From Verrucomicrobiales bacterium (GTDB lineage: Bacteria > Verrucomicrobiota > Verrucomicrobiia > Verrucomicrobiales > DEV007), in contig JAOFXR010000027.1 in NCBI GenBank assembly GCA_028047635.1, positions 1 through 39,480 on the forward strand: DNA of 39,480 nt, read 5' to 3'. The translations under genes and the position numbers were made by a program. Positions within the stretch are counted from its first letter, which is position 1, and each line of letters opens with the position of its first letter. The notes beneath the pieces are model-generated. The model made no database searches, was not told the origin of the DNA, and worked only from the letters and a program-made list of their open reading frames with translations. This document shows, piece by piece, positions 31,936 to 39,480 of the stretch.

Positions 31936-34323
31936 ATGAAAGCTCAGGTCTCTCCCGTAATCGCGTTGTGCCTCGTCACGACCATGGTCTGTGCGCCGGC
32001 CGCCGACCAAGACCAGAATCCAGCCACTCCGGTTCCGGAAATGGAGGCCTACGACAGCTGGAAGATTGCAAAAAAAGGAAGCCGCCCGCTGACAGAGATA
32101 CAGGCACCCGAAGGATTCGTGGTCGAGCTTATCTGCGAAGCAAAAGAAGACGAAGACTCCTGGGTTGGGATGACATTCGATGACAAAGGAAGACTCTTTC
32201 TCGGAATGGAGAAAAAAGGAATTCTGCGCCTGACATTCAACGAATCTGAAAACCAACAAGCACCGCAGGTCAGCGCGGTCGCAGTGGTAAATGACGATCT
32301 TGAAGAATGCCGGGGCCTGCTTTGGGCTTACAACGCACTTTACGCAAATGCCAATGACTCGAAAGGATTCTATCGCTTGCGGGACACCGATGGCGACGAC
32401 CTCTTTGATGAGAAAAAATGCCTCCTCGAAACAAGTGGTGGAGTCGGGCACGGAAGAAACCATCTCCGACTCGGGCCCGACGGAATGATTTACCTGACTC
32501 ACGGAAATGATCCTCTTCTCGCGCCTGAAAATGATTCACCGGACTCGCCGTTTCGAAACTGGGGAGAAGACCAACTCATCCCCAACCCGTGGGATGACAG
32601 CTGGAACAAAATCCCCGCGCCAGCAGGATACATCCTCAAAACCGACAAAGACGGAAGTTCATTCGTTCGGCTTTGCGGAGGATTACGAAACCCGCTCGAC
32701 ATGGACTTCAACCAAGATGGCGAAATCTTCGTCTATGATGCCGACAGCGAATGGGACGCGGGACTTGCGTGGTATAAGCCGACCCGGGTCCTCCACATCG
32801 TGAGCGGAGGTGAATACGGCTGGCGCCGTGGAACCGGAAAATGGCCGGCCCACTACCCGGATTCCCTTGATGGCTCCATCGACATCGGACTCGGTTCACC
32901 TACCGGGGTCGGCTTCGCCTACGAATCCAACTTCCCTCCCGAATGGCGCGACACGTTTATGATCGCCGACTGGTCTTACGGCCGCGTTCTCGCAGTCACG
33001 CTTTCTCCAGACGGTGCGTCCTATGAGGGGGAAAAGAAGACCTTTCTCTCGGGCCGGCCTCTCAACCTTACCGACTTCGTTTTTCACGACGGGGACATGT
33101 GGTTTATCACCGGCGGGCGCAGAACGCAATCGGCGCTCTACCGGGTTCGCTGGACAGGAGACAAGGCAGCAGAACCTCATGTAAAATCAAAAATTACGGA
33201 CGAGCTCAGCTTGCGCCGAACTCTCGAGAAATTCCATACTGAGCAAAGCCCTTCAGGACTTCAGCTAGCTCTGAAGCATCTCGACCATGAAGATCGATTC
33301 CTCTCCTTCGCGGCAAGAGTTGCCCTCGAGAACCAACCAATCGAAAACTGGCGGGACAGCGTAGGAGAATCGCCCACCGGTTTGCTTGCCCTTTCCCGTG
33401 TGGGGGCAACCCGCGATCAAGACGCGATTATAGAACAGTCATTAAAACTGATCCAACAGGGTGGTGCCCAACCGAGTACGATTGACGACTCAACCCTGTT
33501 GAGCCTGCTGCGCACCCTACAGTTGACATTCATTCGCCAGGGATCGCCAGATCCAGCAATGCAAAAGCGCATCCGTGGCGCGCTACTTGAAAAGTTTCCT
33601 ACCACATCACGCCCGTTAAACCATGAACTCGTCGAACTGCTCGTCTATCTCGAGACGCCCGCCATCATTGATCCCATTCTAACCTTGGCGGAAGAATCCG
33701 ACGACACGCGCGACTGGTCTCACTACCTCGTTTTTCTCCGCTATATCAAAGGCGAATGGACAACGCAGCAACGAAAGCGCTACCTGCAAGCGCTCCGCCG
33801 TTTCGAAGAGTTCCCCGGTGGACGTTGGTATGTAAGAACCGCACAGGACCTTCGCACCGAAGCACTGTCTACTCTCACCGAGCAACAAAAGGTCGCGCTT
33901 TCTCATCTACTTCAACCCGGGCAACCGGCAACCACAGCACCGCCAATCACAGTCGATCCCGCAGTATTCGTAGCCGACTGGAAGTTAGCCGACTTCGATA
34001 AAGAGTTAACAAACGGCTTCGGCGAGGCTAACGCAGAAAACGGGCGATCCGCTTACCATAAAGCAGGCTGTGCTGCCTGCCATCGACTCGCATCTGATGC
34101 CGCAACAAACCAGGCAATCCTTGGACCTGATCTCTCCGGAGTCGCGATGCGCTTCGATGCCCGAACCGTGCTTGAGTCGATCATTCACCCCTCCCGGGTC
34201 ATCGGAGATAAGTATCAGAACCCGGCCGCTCCCAATATTTCAACGATGCCTCCGGGATTGATCAATGGTCTTAGAAAAGAGGAAATCGTTGATCTCATTT
34301 CCTACCTCCTCGGGAAACGATAG
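31936..34323 (+). CDS. Exported PVC-type dehydrogenase-like propeller with HEAT-like region and shortened cytochrome c domain
   Basis: A 795-residue exported protein with a signal peptide (1-22). Residues about 50-410 form the PVC 'membrane-bound dehydrogenase' propeller: 'APEGFVVELIC', 'GMTFDDKGRLFLGMEKKGI', 'YRLRDTDGDDLFDEKKCLL', 'GGVGHGRNHLRLGPDGMIYLTHGN', 'GLRNPLDMDFNQDGEIFVYDADSEWD' and 'TDFVFHDGDMWFITGGR'. Residues about 420-660 are helical, HEAT-like. A C-terminal heme domain has C712-A-A-C715-H716 and a distal 'STMPPGL' methionine. In related proteins about 60 residues ('..TKDGR.V.GRV..') lie between 'VI.DKYQN' and 'MPPGL'; here the two are joined by only about eight residues ('PAAPNIST'). 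The heme ligands remain. It likely oxidises a sugar or alcohol and passes electrons to the heme; the substrate is unknown. Two repeat-family copies lie within the helical part. Confidence 0.88.
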   Translation: MKAQVSPVIALCLVTTMVCAPAADQDQNPATPVPEMEAYDSWKIAKKGSRPLTEIQAPEGFVVELICEAKEDEDSWVGMTFDDKGRLFLGMEKKGILRLTFNESENQQAPQVSAVAVVNDDLEECRGLLWAYNALYANANDSKGFYRLRDTDGDDLFDEKKCLLETSGGVGHGRNHLRLGPDGMIYLTHGNDPLLAPENDSPDSPFRNWGEDQLIPNPWDDSWNKIPAPAGYILKTDKDGSSFVRLCGGLRNPLDMDFNQDGEIFVYDADSEWDAGLAWYKPTRVLHIVSGGEYGWRRGTGKWPAHYPDSLDGSIDIGLGSPTGVGFAYESNFPPEWRDTFMIADWSYGRVLAVTLSPDGASYEGEKKTFLSGRPLNLTDFVFHDGDMWFITGGRRTQSALYRVRWTGDKAAEPHVKSKITDELSLRRTLEKFHTEQSPSGLQLALKHLDHEDRFLSFAARVALENQPIENWRDSVGESPTGLLALSRVGATRDQDAIIEQSLKLIQQGGAQPSTIDDSTLLSLLRTLQLTFIRQGSPDPAMQKRIRGALLEKFPTTSRPLNHELVELLVYLETPAIIDPILTLAEESDDTRDWSHYLVFLRYIKGEWTTQQRKRYLQALRRFEEFPGGRWYVRTAQDLRTEALSTLTEQQKVALSHLLQPGQPATTAPPITVDPAVFVADWKLADFDKELTNGFGEANAENGRSAYHKAGCAACHRLASDAATNQAILGPDLSGVAMRFDARTVLESIIHPSRVIGDKYQNPAAPNISTMPPGLINGLRKEEIVDLISYLLGKR
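33453..33503. repeat. Two inverted copies of the CAACAGGGTT repeat inside a coding region
   Basis: CCAACAGGGTGG (33453-33464) and CTCAAC-CCT-GTTGAG (33489-33503) lie 24 bases apart in opposite orientation inside the dehydrogenase gene. CAACAGGGT (33454-33462) and ACCCTGTTG (33493-33501) are a perfect inverted pair. The reading frame stays open through them, giving 'IQQGGAQPSTIDDSTLLSLL' in the HEAT-like region. They match the intergenic repeats at 5898-5973 and 24199-24236. Confidence 0.55.
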
Positions 34324-34333
34324 GACTGAGAAA

Positions 34334-35110
34334 CTACTCAACGATAAAGAACGGATTGAGAAGATTCTCCTTGTTGTAAAGCAAGGGTGAGTTCGTTCCA
34401 TGCTGAATCACTTTTCTTCCCGCCTCAAGAGCGATCGCATGGGCCGCTCCCGTATCCCACTCCATCGTCGGTCCGAGTCGCGGGTAGACATCGGCAACTC
34501 CTTCAGCAACGAGACAAATTTTCAATGAACTCCCTGCAGACAAAAACTCCACGGTCTTCCCTTCCGCTTCTAAGTCGGCGACAAACTGCTTCACTTCATC
34601 CGTCATGTGGGAACGACTCGCGACCACGGTCACTTCTGATTTATCTCGAAAATGTTCACCCCCATCGAGTTTTTGCGCCTCACCGCCAGCCGTCGATTTC
34701 CAGGCGCCCTTTGACTCCACTGCCCAGAACAAATGCTCACCGACAGGCTGAAAAACGACACCAGCAACCGGCTCCCCCGATCGAACCAGGGCTATATTAA
34801 CGGTGAACTCTCCGTTTCGCTTCACGAACTCTTTGGTGCCATCGAGAGGATCGACCAGCCAAAAATACTCCCAGTCTTTTCGCTCTGAATAATCGACTGC
34901 CTTTGTCTCTTCGGAGATAACAGGGATGTCGGGATAAAGGCGCTCTAAGGCCTCGACAATCACCGTATTGGCGCGGCGATCCGCTTCTGTAAGAGGAGAT
35001 TTATCATCCTTCACATCAACGGAAAACTCAGTGCCATAAACAGCCATGACTTCGGCGCCGGCATCTACCGCGATTTTTTTAATATCCTCAATTTGGATCT
35101 GGTCGATCAT
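34334..35110 (-). CDS. cysQ: CysQ-like 3'(2'),5'-bisphosphate nucleotidase
   Basis: A 258-residue cytosolic enzyme of the inositol-monophosphatase superfamily. CysQ hydrolyses 3'-phosphoadenosine 5'-phosphate (PAP) to AMP and phosphate, clearing the by-product of PAPS use in sulfate assimilation and sulfation. Motifs are present in order: 'DDKSPLTEADRRAN' (metal site), 'PVISEETKAV' (Glu-Glu), 'WLVDPLDGTKEFVKRNGEFTVNIALV' (the DPLDGT metal-binding loop with the CysQ-type KEF extension), and 'TMEWDTGAAHAIALEAG' (WDTAAAH-type motif; here Gly replaces the first Ala). The ATG at 35110 is chosen over the GTG one codon upstream. It stands alone, convergent with the dehydrogenase gene (10 bases between stops). 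In a region with five sulfatases, a role in handling released sulfate is plausible, but cysQ is also a housekeeping gene. Confidence 0.92.
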   Translation of the reverse strand: MIDQIQIEDIKKIAVDAGAEVMAVYGTEFSVDVKDDKSPLTEADRRANTVIVEALERLYPDIPVISEETKAVDYSERKDWEYFWLVDPLDGTKEFVKRNGEFTVNIALVRSGEPVAGVVFQPVGEHLFWAVESKGAWKSTAGGEAQKLDGGEHFRDKSEVTVVASRSHMTDEVKQFVADLEAEGKTVEFLSAGSSLKICLVAEGVADVYPRLGPTMEWDTGAAHAIALEAGRKVIQHGTNSPLLYNKENLLNPFFIVE

Positions 35111-35182
35111 CACACAAAAAAGCCCTCAACGGGAGAATAGTCAATACGGAGTTCTCTCTGCATTTTTCGCGGGATCGAATAA

Positions 35183-38032
35183 TTACAAACCGCTCAGCTG
35201 CTCACTGGTCCATTTCGCCGCCTGAGCAGCGTCCGGGTCGTCGGGATTTGACTGCATGTAGGAGTCCCAACCCGCTTTTGCGAGTTGGAGATGCTCTTTT
35301 GCACCGCTCTTATCACCGCTCTTGATACAGGCAAAGCCAGCAAGGCCTCGTGCCCGGGCCAGTGATCGATGGTGCGAGGCCAGTGACTTATCCGACTGGG
35401 TCACTTTTTCAAGAATCGTAATCGCCTCGCGCAGCGGGACTCGGGAAGCATCAAATTTACCGATGTCTCCAAGCAACTCAGCCAGGTGAGAAAGCCGCTC
35501 TGAATACGAAAACAACACATCGGGAGCCACCGCCTCATTATTTACGATCGGCTTGAGGATAACCAACGCCTCGCGCTCCAACTCCACCGCATTATCAAGC
35601 TTACCGCCATCTCTCTGGTTCTCTGCAAGAACCCCATAGATATCCGCCAATGTTTTCAGGTAGTTCGACTCGTAAGGGTTCGAGGCTACCACTCCTGCGA
35701 GGACCTCAGCCGCGCCTTTCAATTTGGTTTGATCGTTGCTGATCAAACCGGTGCGAGCGAGGCTGTTCCCCAGCCCCAGATGGTAAGCATCCACCGTCGA
35801 ATTCAACTCGACTGCCTTCGCGTAAAGATCACTCGATTGTTGAAATGATTTCTCAGCATCACCCATTCTTCCCATCGCCTCGAAAACGCCGCCGGCAAGA
35901 GCAAACGATCTCGCAAGAGCTCCCACTGCTTCATGATCTTCGGGATCATCCTCCATCAGCTTGGCAATCTGCACGCCGACGGAAAGCGCGGCGTCCAGCG
36001 CCGGCTCAAACCGCTCCATCGCAAACTCGGACTCGACAATCGCAAGCGAGTTCTCATGAATTCTAATCGCAGCAGTCTTCGCCCAACTTCCATCCATGGC
36101 GCGAACTTCTCCCCAAAACCGCGAGGACTCAGTGAAATAATGGCGGGCAATCGAATACTCACCCGCTTTGATGGAGAGTTCGCCCAGCGACTGCTTCGCA
36201 ATAGCGATATTGCGCACAAACTCAATATTGGAGGTCGATGAGTCTTCGAGAAGCGCGGTGTAGCGACGCTCAGCCTCTCCGTAAACCGCGAGAGCTTTTC
36301 CGAACTCACCCATCTCGCGATAGATCTGCCCGAGATAAAAAAGGGCATTCGCCGTCGAAACAATAAAATCAGGCGCATCGCCATACACCTCAATCAGGCG
36401 CTCATAATGCCTTCGCCCTTCGATCAACGCGTCCGCACGGTGCTCTCTGAAACCGGGGACGTCTGTATCCCTGTTTTCCAATACCAGTTTGAAAAACTGA
36501 TCCCCGTTCTCCTGCGTTTGCCGCACAATTTGACGGGCCAACTTAGCCTCCCCTACCAGCTGACTGCGGGAATCCTCAACTTCATTCAATTCCGACTGCA
36601 ACTGAGTCGTATTGCGCTGTTTATCGAGAAGCTCTCTCTTGTAGACAGAAGCCTGCTTTTCAACATCCGCCTGCAATGCTGCGGCCTCCATCGATAGCTC
36701 CTCCTCGGCTCCTTTAAATCGGTAGTAATTGAAGAACGCAAAATAACTCAGCGGTAAAATGGCAATTAGTGCGATGACCGCAATCGCCTGCCACCGAACA
36801 ATAGGGCGATGAACAACGTCACTGAAAAAGGTTCTGATGGAAGTCGGCTCCCACTCCGGCGCGAAGGCAGGAACCACTTCCCCAAGCGCCGGCTCGACCA
36901 GGGCAAGACCGGTCTCCGTTTCCGGAACCGAAACAAAGTTCTCTTCGATCGGCTCCAGCTCAGGCGCTTTAACGTCAGGCTCCAACTCAACATCCAAGGC
37001 GTTTTCCACCACCGGAGCCGGCAACTCCGCAGGAACGGGAACCCGGGTGCTGGAAACAACTTTTTCAACGGCGGGTGGAACGGACTCAGCCCTCGGCACA
37101 GGCGATTCCAGACTTTTCCAGACCGCCTCAATCGAAGAAGTCACCTCCATCATCGACGCAGGCCGCGCTGAGGCTTCAAAACTCAGGCAATCTTCAATAA
37201 TACGGCGTAGATCCTTCTCTCTGAGATCAACCGCCACGGTTGGCCATTCGACTGATTTCTCGAGTTCTAATTGTTCAAGAAAATGCTCCGAGACTTCCGT
37301 GAGCTGACCGTAGGAAATGGCGGTCGCATTGCGGAACAACTCAGGCTTTTCGACGCTTTTCTGACAAAGATGGTCAAGTCGAGGAAGATGCCCGGTCAAT
37401 AATTGAAAAGCGATCACGCCGAATGCATACACATCCCACTGCTTCCCCTGCCCACCGGAAAAATCTCCCGTCATGAGCTGTTCCGGGCTCGTGTAAAAGA
37501 GTAAATCATCTACCTCAAGGTAATGAAGTCCTCCCATAAAAATCTGCCCAAACTCGCTGAGTTGTATCTCATGACCAGACTGAGTATCCCCGGTCAGATA
37601 AATTTCAGAAGGCCTTAATCCACCGTAAAAAAGGTTCTCGGCATGAACCGCACTAAGTACGGAGGCAAGATCACGAACCAAATCCAAAGCCTGATCGCTC
37701 TCAACCACGCGCATAAGCAGCTTCAGCGAACTCCTCTGCCATTTTCCGGAACTACTCCCCCTCCAGCCAAAAAACGGAGTCGTATAAGCGGTTAAATTCT
37801 CCCGATTTTGAAAAACATAATCGTGCACCTTAGCGACCCCCTCGATTCCAAAGCCAGGCTTCGAAAAACGCTTTAAGTAACTGTAAATAAACTGGTCGCT
37901 CGTCGCTTGCGCTTTGAAGACCTTGATCACGCGTTTTTCGCGCCCCTGATAATTGGCCACAAAGCTCCATCCGAAGGGATCTTCGTCGAGTAATTCCAAA
38001 TACTCGTATCCAGGTAAAGTAGGGAGGCGCAT
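35183..38032 (-). CDS. Predicted membrane pseudokinase with coiled coil and TPR repeats
   Basis: A 949-residue protein. Residues about 8-300 follow a Ser/Thr kinase fold: Lys37 in 'RVIKVFK' (VAIK-type), 'LASVLSAVHAENLFYGGLRPSEIYL' where HRDLKPSN is expected, 'LSEFGQI' where DFG is expected, 'YTSPEQL' (APE) and 'QWDVYAFGVIAFQLLTG' (DVWS-type). The catalytic-loop Asp is Gly138, its Lys is Arg140, the Asn is Glu143, and DFG is Glu160-Phe-Gly; no glycine-rich loop is evident. It is therefore probably inactive. After a Pro/Glu/Val-rich linker (300-400) comes one transmembrane helix (about 415-440), a coiled coil (about 443-500), and TPR-like repeats (about 520-949), which would be extracytoplasmic. 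It likely acts as a membrane scaffold or sensor. The next gene upstream is a small hypothetical; a candidate promoter lies in the gap. Confidence 0.9.
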   Translation of the reverse strand: MRLPTLPGYEYLELLDEDPFGWSFVANYQGREKRVIKVFKAQATSDQFIYSYLKRFSKPGFGIEGVAKVHDYVFQNRENLTAYTTPFFGWRGSSSGKWQRSSLKLLMRVVESDQALDLVRDLASVLSAVHAENLFYGGLRPSEIYLTGDTQSGHEIQLSEFGQIFMGGLHYLEVDDLLFYTSPEQLMTGDFSGGQGKQWDVYAFGVIAFQLLTGHLPRLDHLCQKSVEKPELFRNATAISYGQLTEVSEHFLEQLELEKSVEWPTVAVDLREKDLRRIIEDCLSFEASARPASMMEVTSSIEAVWKSLESPVPRAESVPPAVEKVVSSTRVPVPAELPAPVVENALDVELEPDVKAPELEPIEENFVSVPETETGLALVEPALGEVVPAFAPEWEPTSIRTFFSDVVHRPIVRWQAIAVIALIAILPLSYFAFFNYYRFKGAEEELSMEAAALQADVEKQASVYKRELLDKQRNTTQLQSELNEVEDSRSQLVGEAKLARQIVRQTQENGDQFFKLVLENRDTDVPGFREHRADALIEGRRHYERLIEVYGDAPDFIVSTANALFYLGQIYREMGEFGKALAVYGEAERRYTALLEDSSTSNIEFVRNIAIAKQSLGELSIKAGEYSIARHYFTESSRFWGEVRAMDGSWAKTAAIRIHENSLAIVESEFAMERFEPALDAALSVGVQIAKLMEDDPEDHEAVGALARSFALAGGVFEAMGRMGDAEKSFQQSSDLYAKAVELNSTVDAYHLGLGNSLARTGLISNDQTKLKGAAEVLAGVVASNPYESNYLKTLADIYGVLAENQRDGGKLDNAVELEREALVILKPIVNNEAVAPDVLFSYSERLSHLAELLGDIGKFDASRVPLREAITILEKVTQSDKSLASHHRSLARARGLAGFACIKSGDKSGAKEHLQLAKAGWDSYMQSNPDDPDAAQAAKWTSEQLSGL

Positions 38033-38064
38033 TTACGGTATTAAAACGAACAAACGGGAAAATC

Positions 38065-38094
38065 CTTATAACTCAAATCAACCTTGCAAATCAA
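38065..38094 (-). promoter_or_regulatory. Candidate sigma-70 promoter of the pseudokinase gene
   Basis: On the minus strand TTGATT (38094-38089) is followed after 18 bases by TATAAG (38070-38065), about 33 bases before the start codon at 38032. The -35 element comes from the first unit of a 13-base tandem repeat. The fit to the consensus is fair but untested. Confidence 0.4.
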
Positions 38095-38101
38095 CCTTGC
38101 A
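38076..38101. repeat. 13-base tandem duplication
   Basis: AATCAACCTTGCA occurs twice in direct succession (38076-38088 and 38089-38101). The second unit contains the stop codon of the small gene at 38091-38390, and the pair spans the -35 region of the candidate pseudokinase promoter. It is probably a slippage duplication. Confidence 0.7.
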
Positions 38102-38390
38102 AAGCAAGCTTCACAACCACCTCCCATTCGCTGTCTATTTGGGCCTTAGTGATGGGCGTCTCACCAGCGCGGTTATACCAATAAGCGGCGTTGCCAAAGT
38201 CTCCCTCTATCGCGTGCAAAAGACCGTGAATCCTAGATCCCATCTTTGAAGGAAGGTCCTGAGCAATATCGTGAGAGGCTTCCCAGTTTCCTTTTTTCAA
38301 ATGCCAAAGCGACTCAAGTTCAGGCGAAAGATCCGCAGGCGGAGCTTCATCACCCTGAGCCGACTCAAGAAACGCATCGAAATTCATCAT
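38091..38390 (-). CDS. Small hypothetical protein with TPR-like helices (99 aa)
   Basis: A 99-residue, acidic, probably cytosolic protein without signal peptide. It is almost entirely helical: 'LSPELESLWHLKKGNWEASHDIAQDL', then 'RIHGLLHAIEGDFGNAAYWYNRAGE', then a C-terminal 'SEWEVVVKLAL' segment. The 'LWHxKKGxWExAHxxxQDL...HxxLHxxEGDxxNAxYWYxRAG' layout is one I have seen in small hypothetical proteins of PVC bacteria, with TPR-like pairs of helices; no function is established. ATG codons at 38390 and 38387 are both possible starts; a TTG lies one codon further upstream. It precedes the pseudokinase gene on the same strand with 58 bases between them, so read-through is possible. Its stop lies inside the 13-base tandem repeat. 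Confidence 0.75.
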   Translation of the reverse strand: MMNFDAFLESAQGDEAPPADLSPELESLWHLKKGNWEASHDIAQDLPSKMGSRIHGLLHAIEGDFGNAAYWYNRAGETPITKAQIDSEWEVVVKLALQG

Positions 38391-38485
38391 CAAAACAGTT
38401 TAGATCTCTTAAAGACCTCCGGCAAGAGCACTTTTTGCCTCTGGGTAAGATTCCCCCGCCCCGAAAAACCTCCTCAGGCTGTCAT

Positions 38486-39480
38486 TTACCGCCGCGCCCG
38501 CTTGTTCGGATCGCCTGGCACGGGGACAGCTGCGATCAAATTACGCGTGTAATCCGACTGAGGATTCTCAATCAAATCGACGGTCTGACCTGCCTCAACC
38601 ACTTTTCCATTCCTCATCACCGCGGTTCGATCGCAAATTCGTTTCACGACACTGAGATCATGAGAGATAAAAAGGTAGGCCAGCCCCAACTTGTCGCGAA
38701 GCTCCATGAGAAGATCGATCACTTGCGCCTGAATCGTCACATCGAGCGCAGAGACGGCTTCGTCGCACACCACAAACTTCGGCTTGGGAGCCACGGCCCG
38801 GGCCACACAAATCCGCTGTCGCTGGCCGCCTGAGAACTCATGCGGGTAGCGGTTCATATTGTCCGCCGGCAACCCAACTACCTCGAGCCAATGCGCCGCG
38901 ACTTCTTTGCGATCCCCTTCCAGCAAATCATGCTCGATAAGGCCCTCGGTCAGGATTTCTAAAACGGTTAGGCGGGGATTGAGGGATGAAAACGGATCCT
39001 GGAAGATCATTTGCATCTCCTTCCGATAGGAACGCATCGCATGATAGCCAAGCTCTCTGATGTTATCTCCTTCAAAAGAAATTTCACCTTCCTGCGAGTG
39101 TTCCAATCCCAGAATCGAACGGCCCAAGGTCGTCTTACCGCTACCTGACTCCCCTACGATTCCAAGGCATTCCCCGGCAAACACATCAATCGAAACATCG
39201 TCGACCGCTTTCACCCAATCAACCGTCCTAGCAAAAACACCTCGCTTCACTGGAAACCAGGTCTTGAGATTTCTCACTACTACCAACGGTTTCGCTCCTT
39301 CAAGACGATCAGGCTGAGCGATGGGCTCGTCAGTCAGTCTCGGAACCGCAGCGAGCAATTCCTGCGTGTAAACTTCCTGCGGGTTGTTGAAAATCGGTTC
39401 AACGTCTCCCCTCTCTACGACCTTGCCATCCTTCATCACGAGAACCCGATCAGCGAGCTCCCAGATTACTCCCATGTCGT
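38486..39480 (-). CDS. Two-domain oligopeptide-type ABC transporter ATPase, C-terminal part (runs off right edge)
   Basis: The C-terminal part (over 330 residues) of a fused double-ATPase of the peptide/nickel/glutathione importer group (GsiA/YejF layout). The first residues in the window are the tail of the first ABC domain: the His-Asp switch, then 'MGVIWELADRVLVMKDGKVVERGDVEPIF.NPQEVYTQELLAAVP'. The second ABC domain is complete: 'LKTWFPVKRGVF', Walker A 'GESGSGKTTLGRSILGLE', Q-loop 'MIFQDPFSSLNPRLTV', signature 'PHEFSGGQRQRICVARAV', Walker B 'FVVCDEAVSALDVTIQAQ', 'FISHDLSVV', and the peptide-importer tail 'NPQSDYTRNLIAAVPVPGD'. It would power uptake of oligopeptides or similar solutes through permeases encoded outside the window. 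The frame stays open to the last base, so the start lies beyond the edge. An ATG at 39475 is internal. Confidence 0.95.
   Translation of the reverse strand, partial: DMGVIWELADRVLVMKDGKVVERGDVEPIFNNPQEVYTQELLAAVPRLTDEPIAQPDRLEGAKPLVVVRNLKTWFPVKRGVFARTVDWVKAVDDVSIDVFAGECLGIVGESGSGKTTLGRSILGLEHSQEGEISFEGDNIRELGYHAMRSYRKEMQMIFQDPFSSLNPRLTVLEILTEGLIEHDLLEGDRKEVAAHWLEVVGLPADNMNRYPHEFSGGQRQRICVARAVAPKPKFVVCDEAVSALDVTIQAQVIDLLMELRDKLGLAYLFISHDLSVVKRICDRTAVMRNGKVVEAGQTVDLIENPQSDYTRNLIAAVPVPGDPNKRARR

Overview
The window most likely comes from a member of the Verrucomicrobiota, or a close PVC relative. The evidence is gene content: five sulfatases, a DUF1080/SMP-30 protein, a Tat-exported Gfo/Idh/MocA oxidoreductase, a ceramidase-type hydrolase, a PVC-type 'membrane-bound dehydrogenase' with a cytochrome c tail, an SHD1-domain protein, and a kinase-like protein with TPRs. 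Nearly all start codons lack an AGGAGG-type ribosome binding site. No rRNA, tRNA, CRISPR array, integrase or transposase was seen, and no gene-free stretch exceeds 300 bases.

Left part (1-11275): the start of an AI-2E-family permease running off the left edge, a membrane-anchored PQQ-like beta-propeller protein, two small genes (one resembling an orphan HlyD-type adaptor domain), a YjbQ-family protein, a glycosidase-like/GT2 glycosyltransferase fusion, the sbcD-sbcC pair, and a secreted SHD1/laminin-G-like protein. The gap before sbcD holds a cluster of short palindromic repeats related to GATTCAACAGGGTTGAATC.

Middle part (11385-29124): a carbohydrate/sulfate-ester catabolic region in three transcription units. 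Unit A (plus strand): sulfatase, DUF1080-SMP-30 fusion, sulfamidase-like sulfatase. Unit B (minus): sulfatase-SGNH esterase fusion, PIG-L deacetylase, endonuclease/exonuclease/phosphatase-family protein. Unit C (minus): Gfo/Idh/MocA oxidoreductase, beta-propeller-like secreted protein, Ig-like secreted protein, sulfatase and, after a palindrome-bearing gap, a 1272-residue sulfatase-GH2 glycosidase fusion. A YjbR-like gene lies between B and C. Most products have export signals. Taken together they look like a periplasmic or surface pathway that desulfates, deacetylates and cleaves a sulfated, possibly amino-sugar-containing glycan, with 3-keto chemistry as a possible side route. The substrate is inferred, not shown. 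No sulfatase-maturing enzyme is in the window.

Right part (29301-39480): a parvulin-type periplasmic PPIase with a strong intrinsic terminator, a ceramidase-like hydrolase divergent from a PVC dehydrogenase with a shortened cytochrome c domain, a CysQ-like phosphatase, a large predicted pseudokinase with coiled coil and TPRs, a small conserved-looking protein, and the C-terminal part of a two-domain oligopeptide ABC ATPase cut by the right edge.

The points most worth a second look are the multi-enzyme fusions, the dispersed palindrome family (intergenic and once inside a gene), a 125-bp inverted-repeat element, the pseudokinase, and the cytochrome c domain missing its usual middle.
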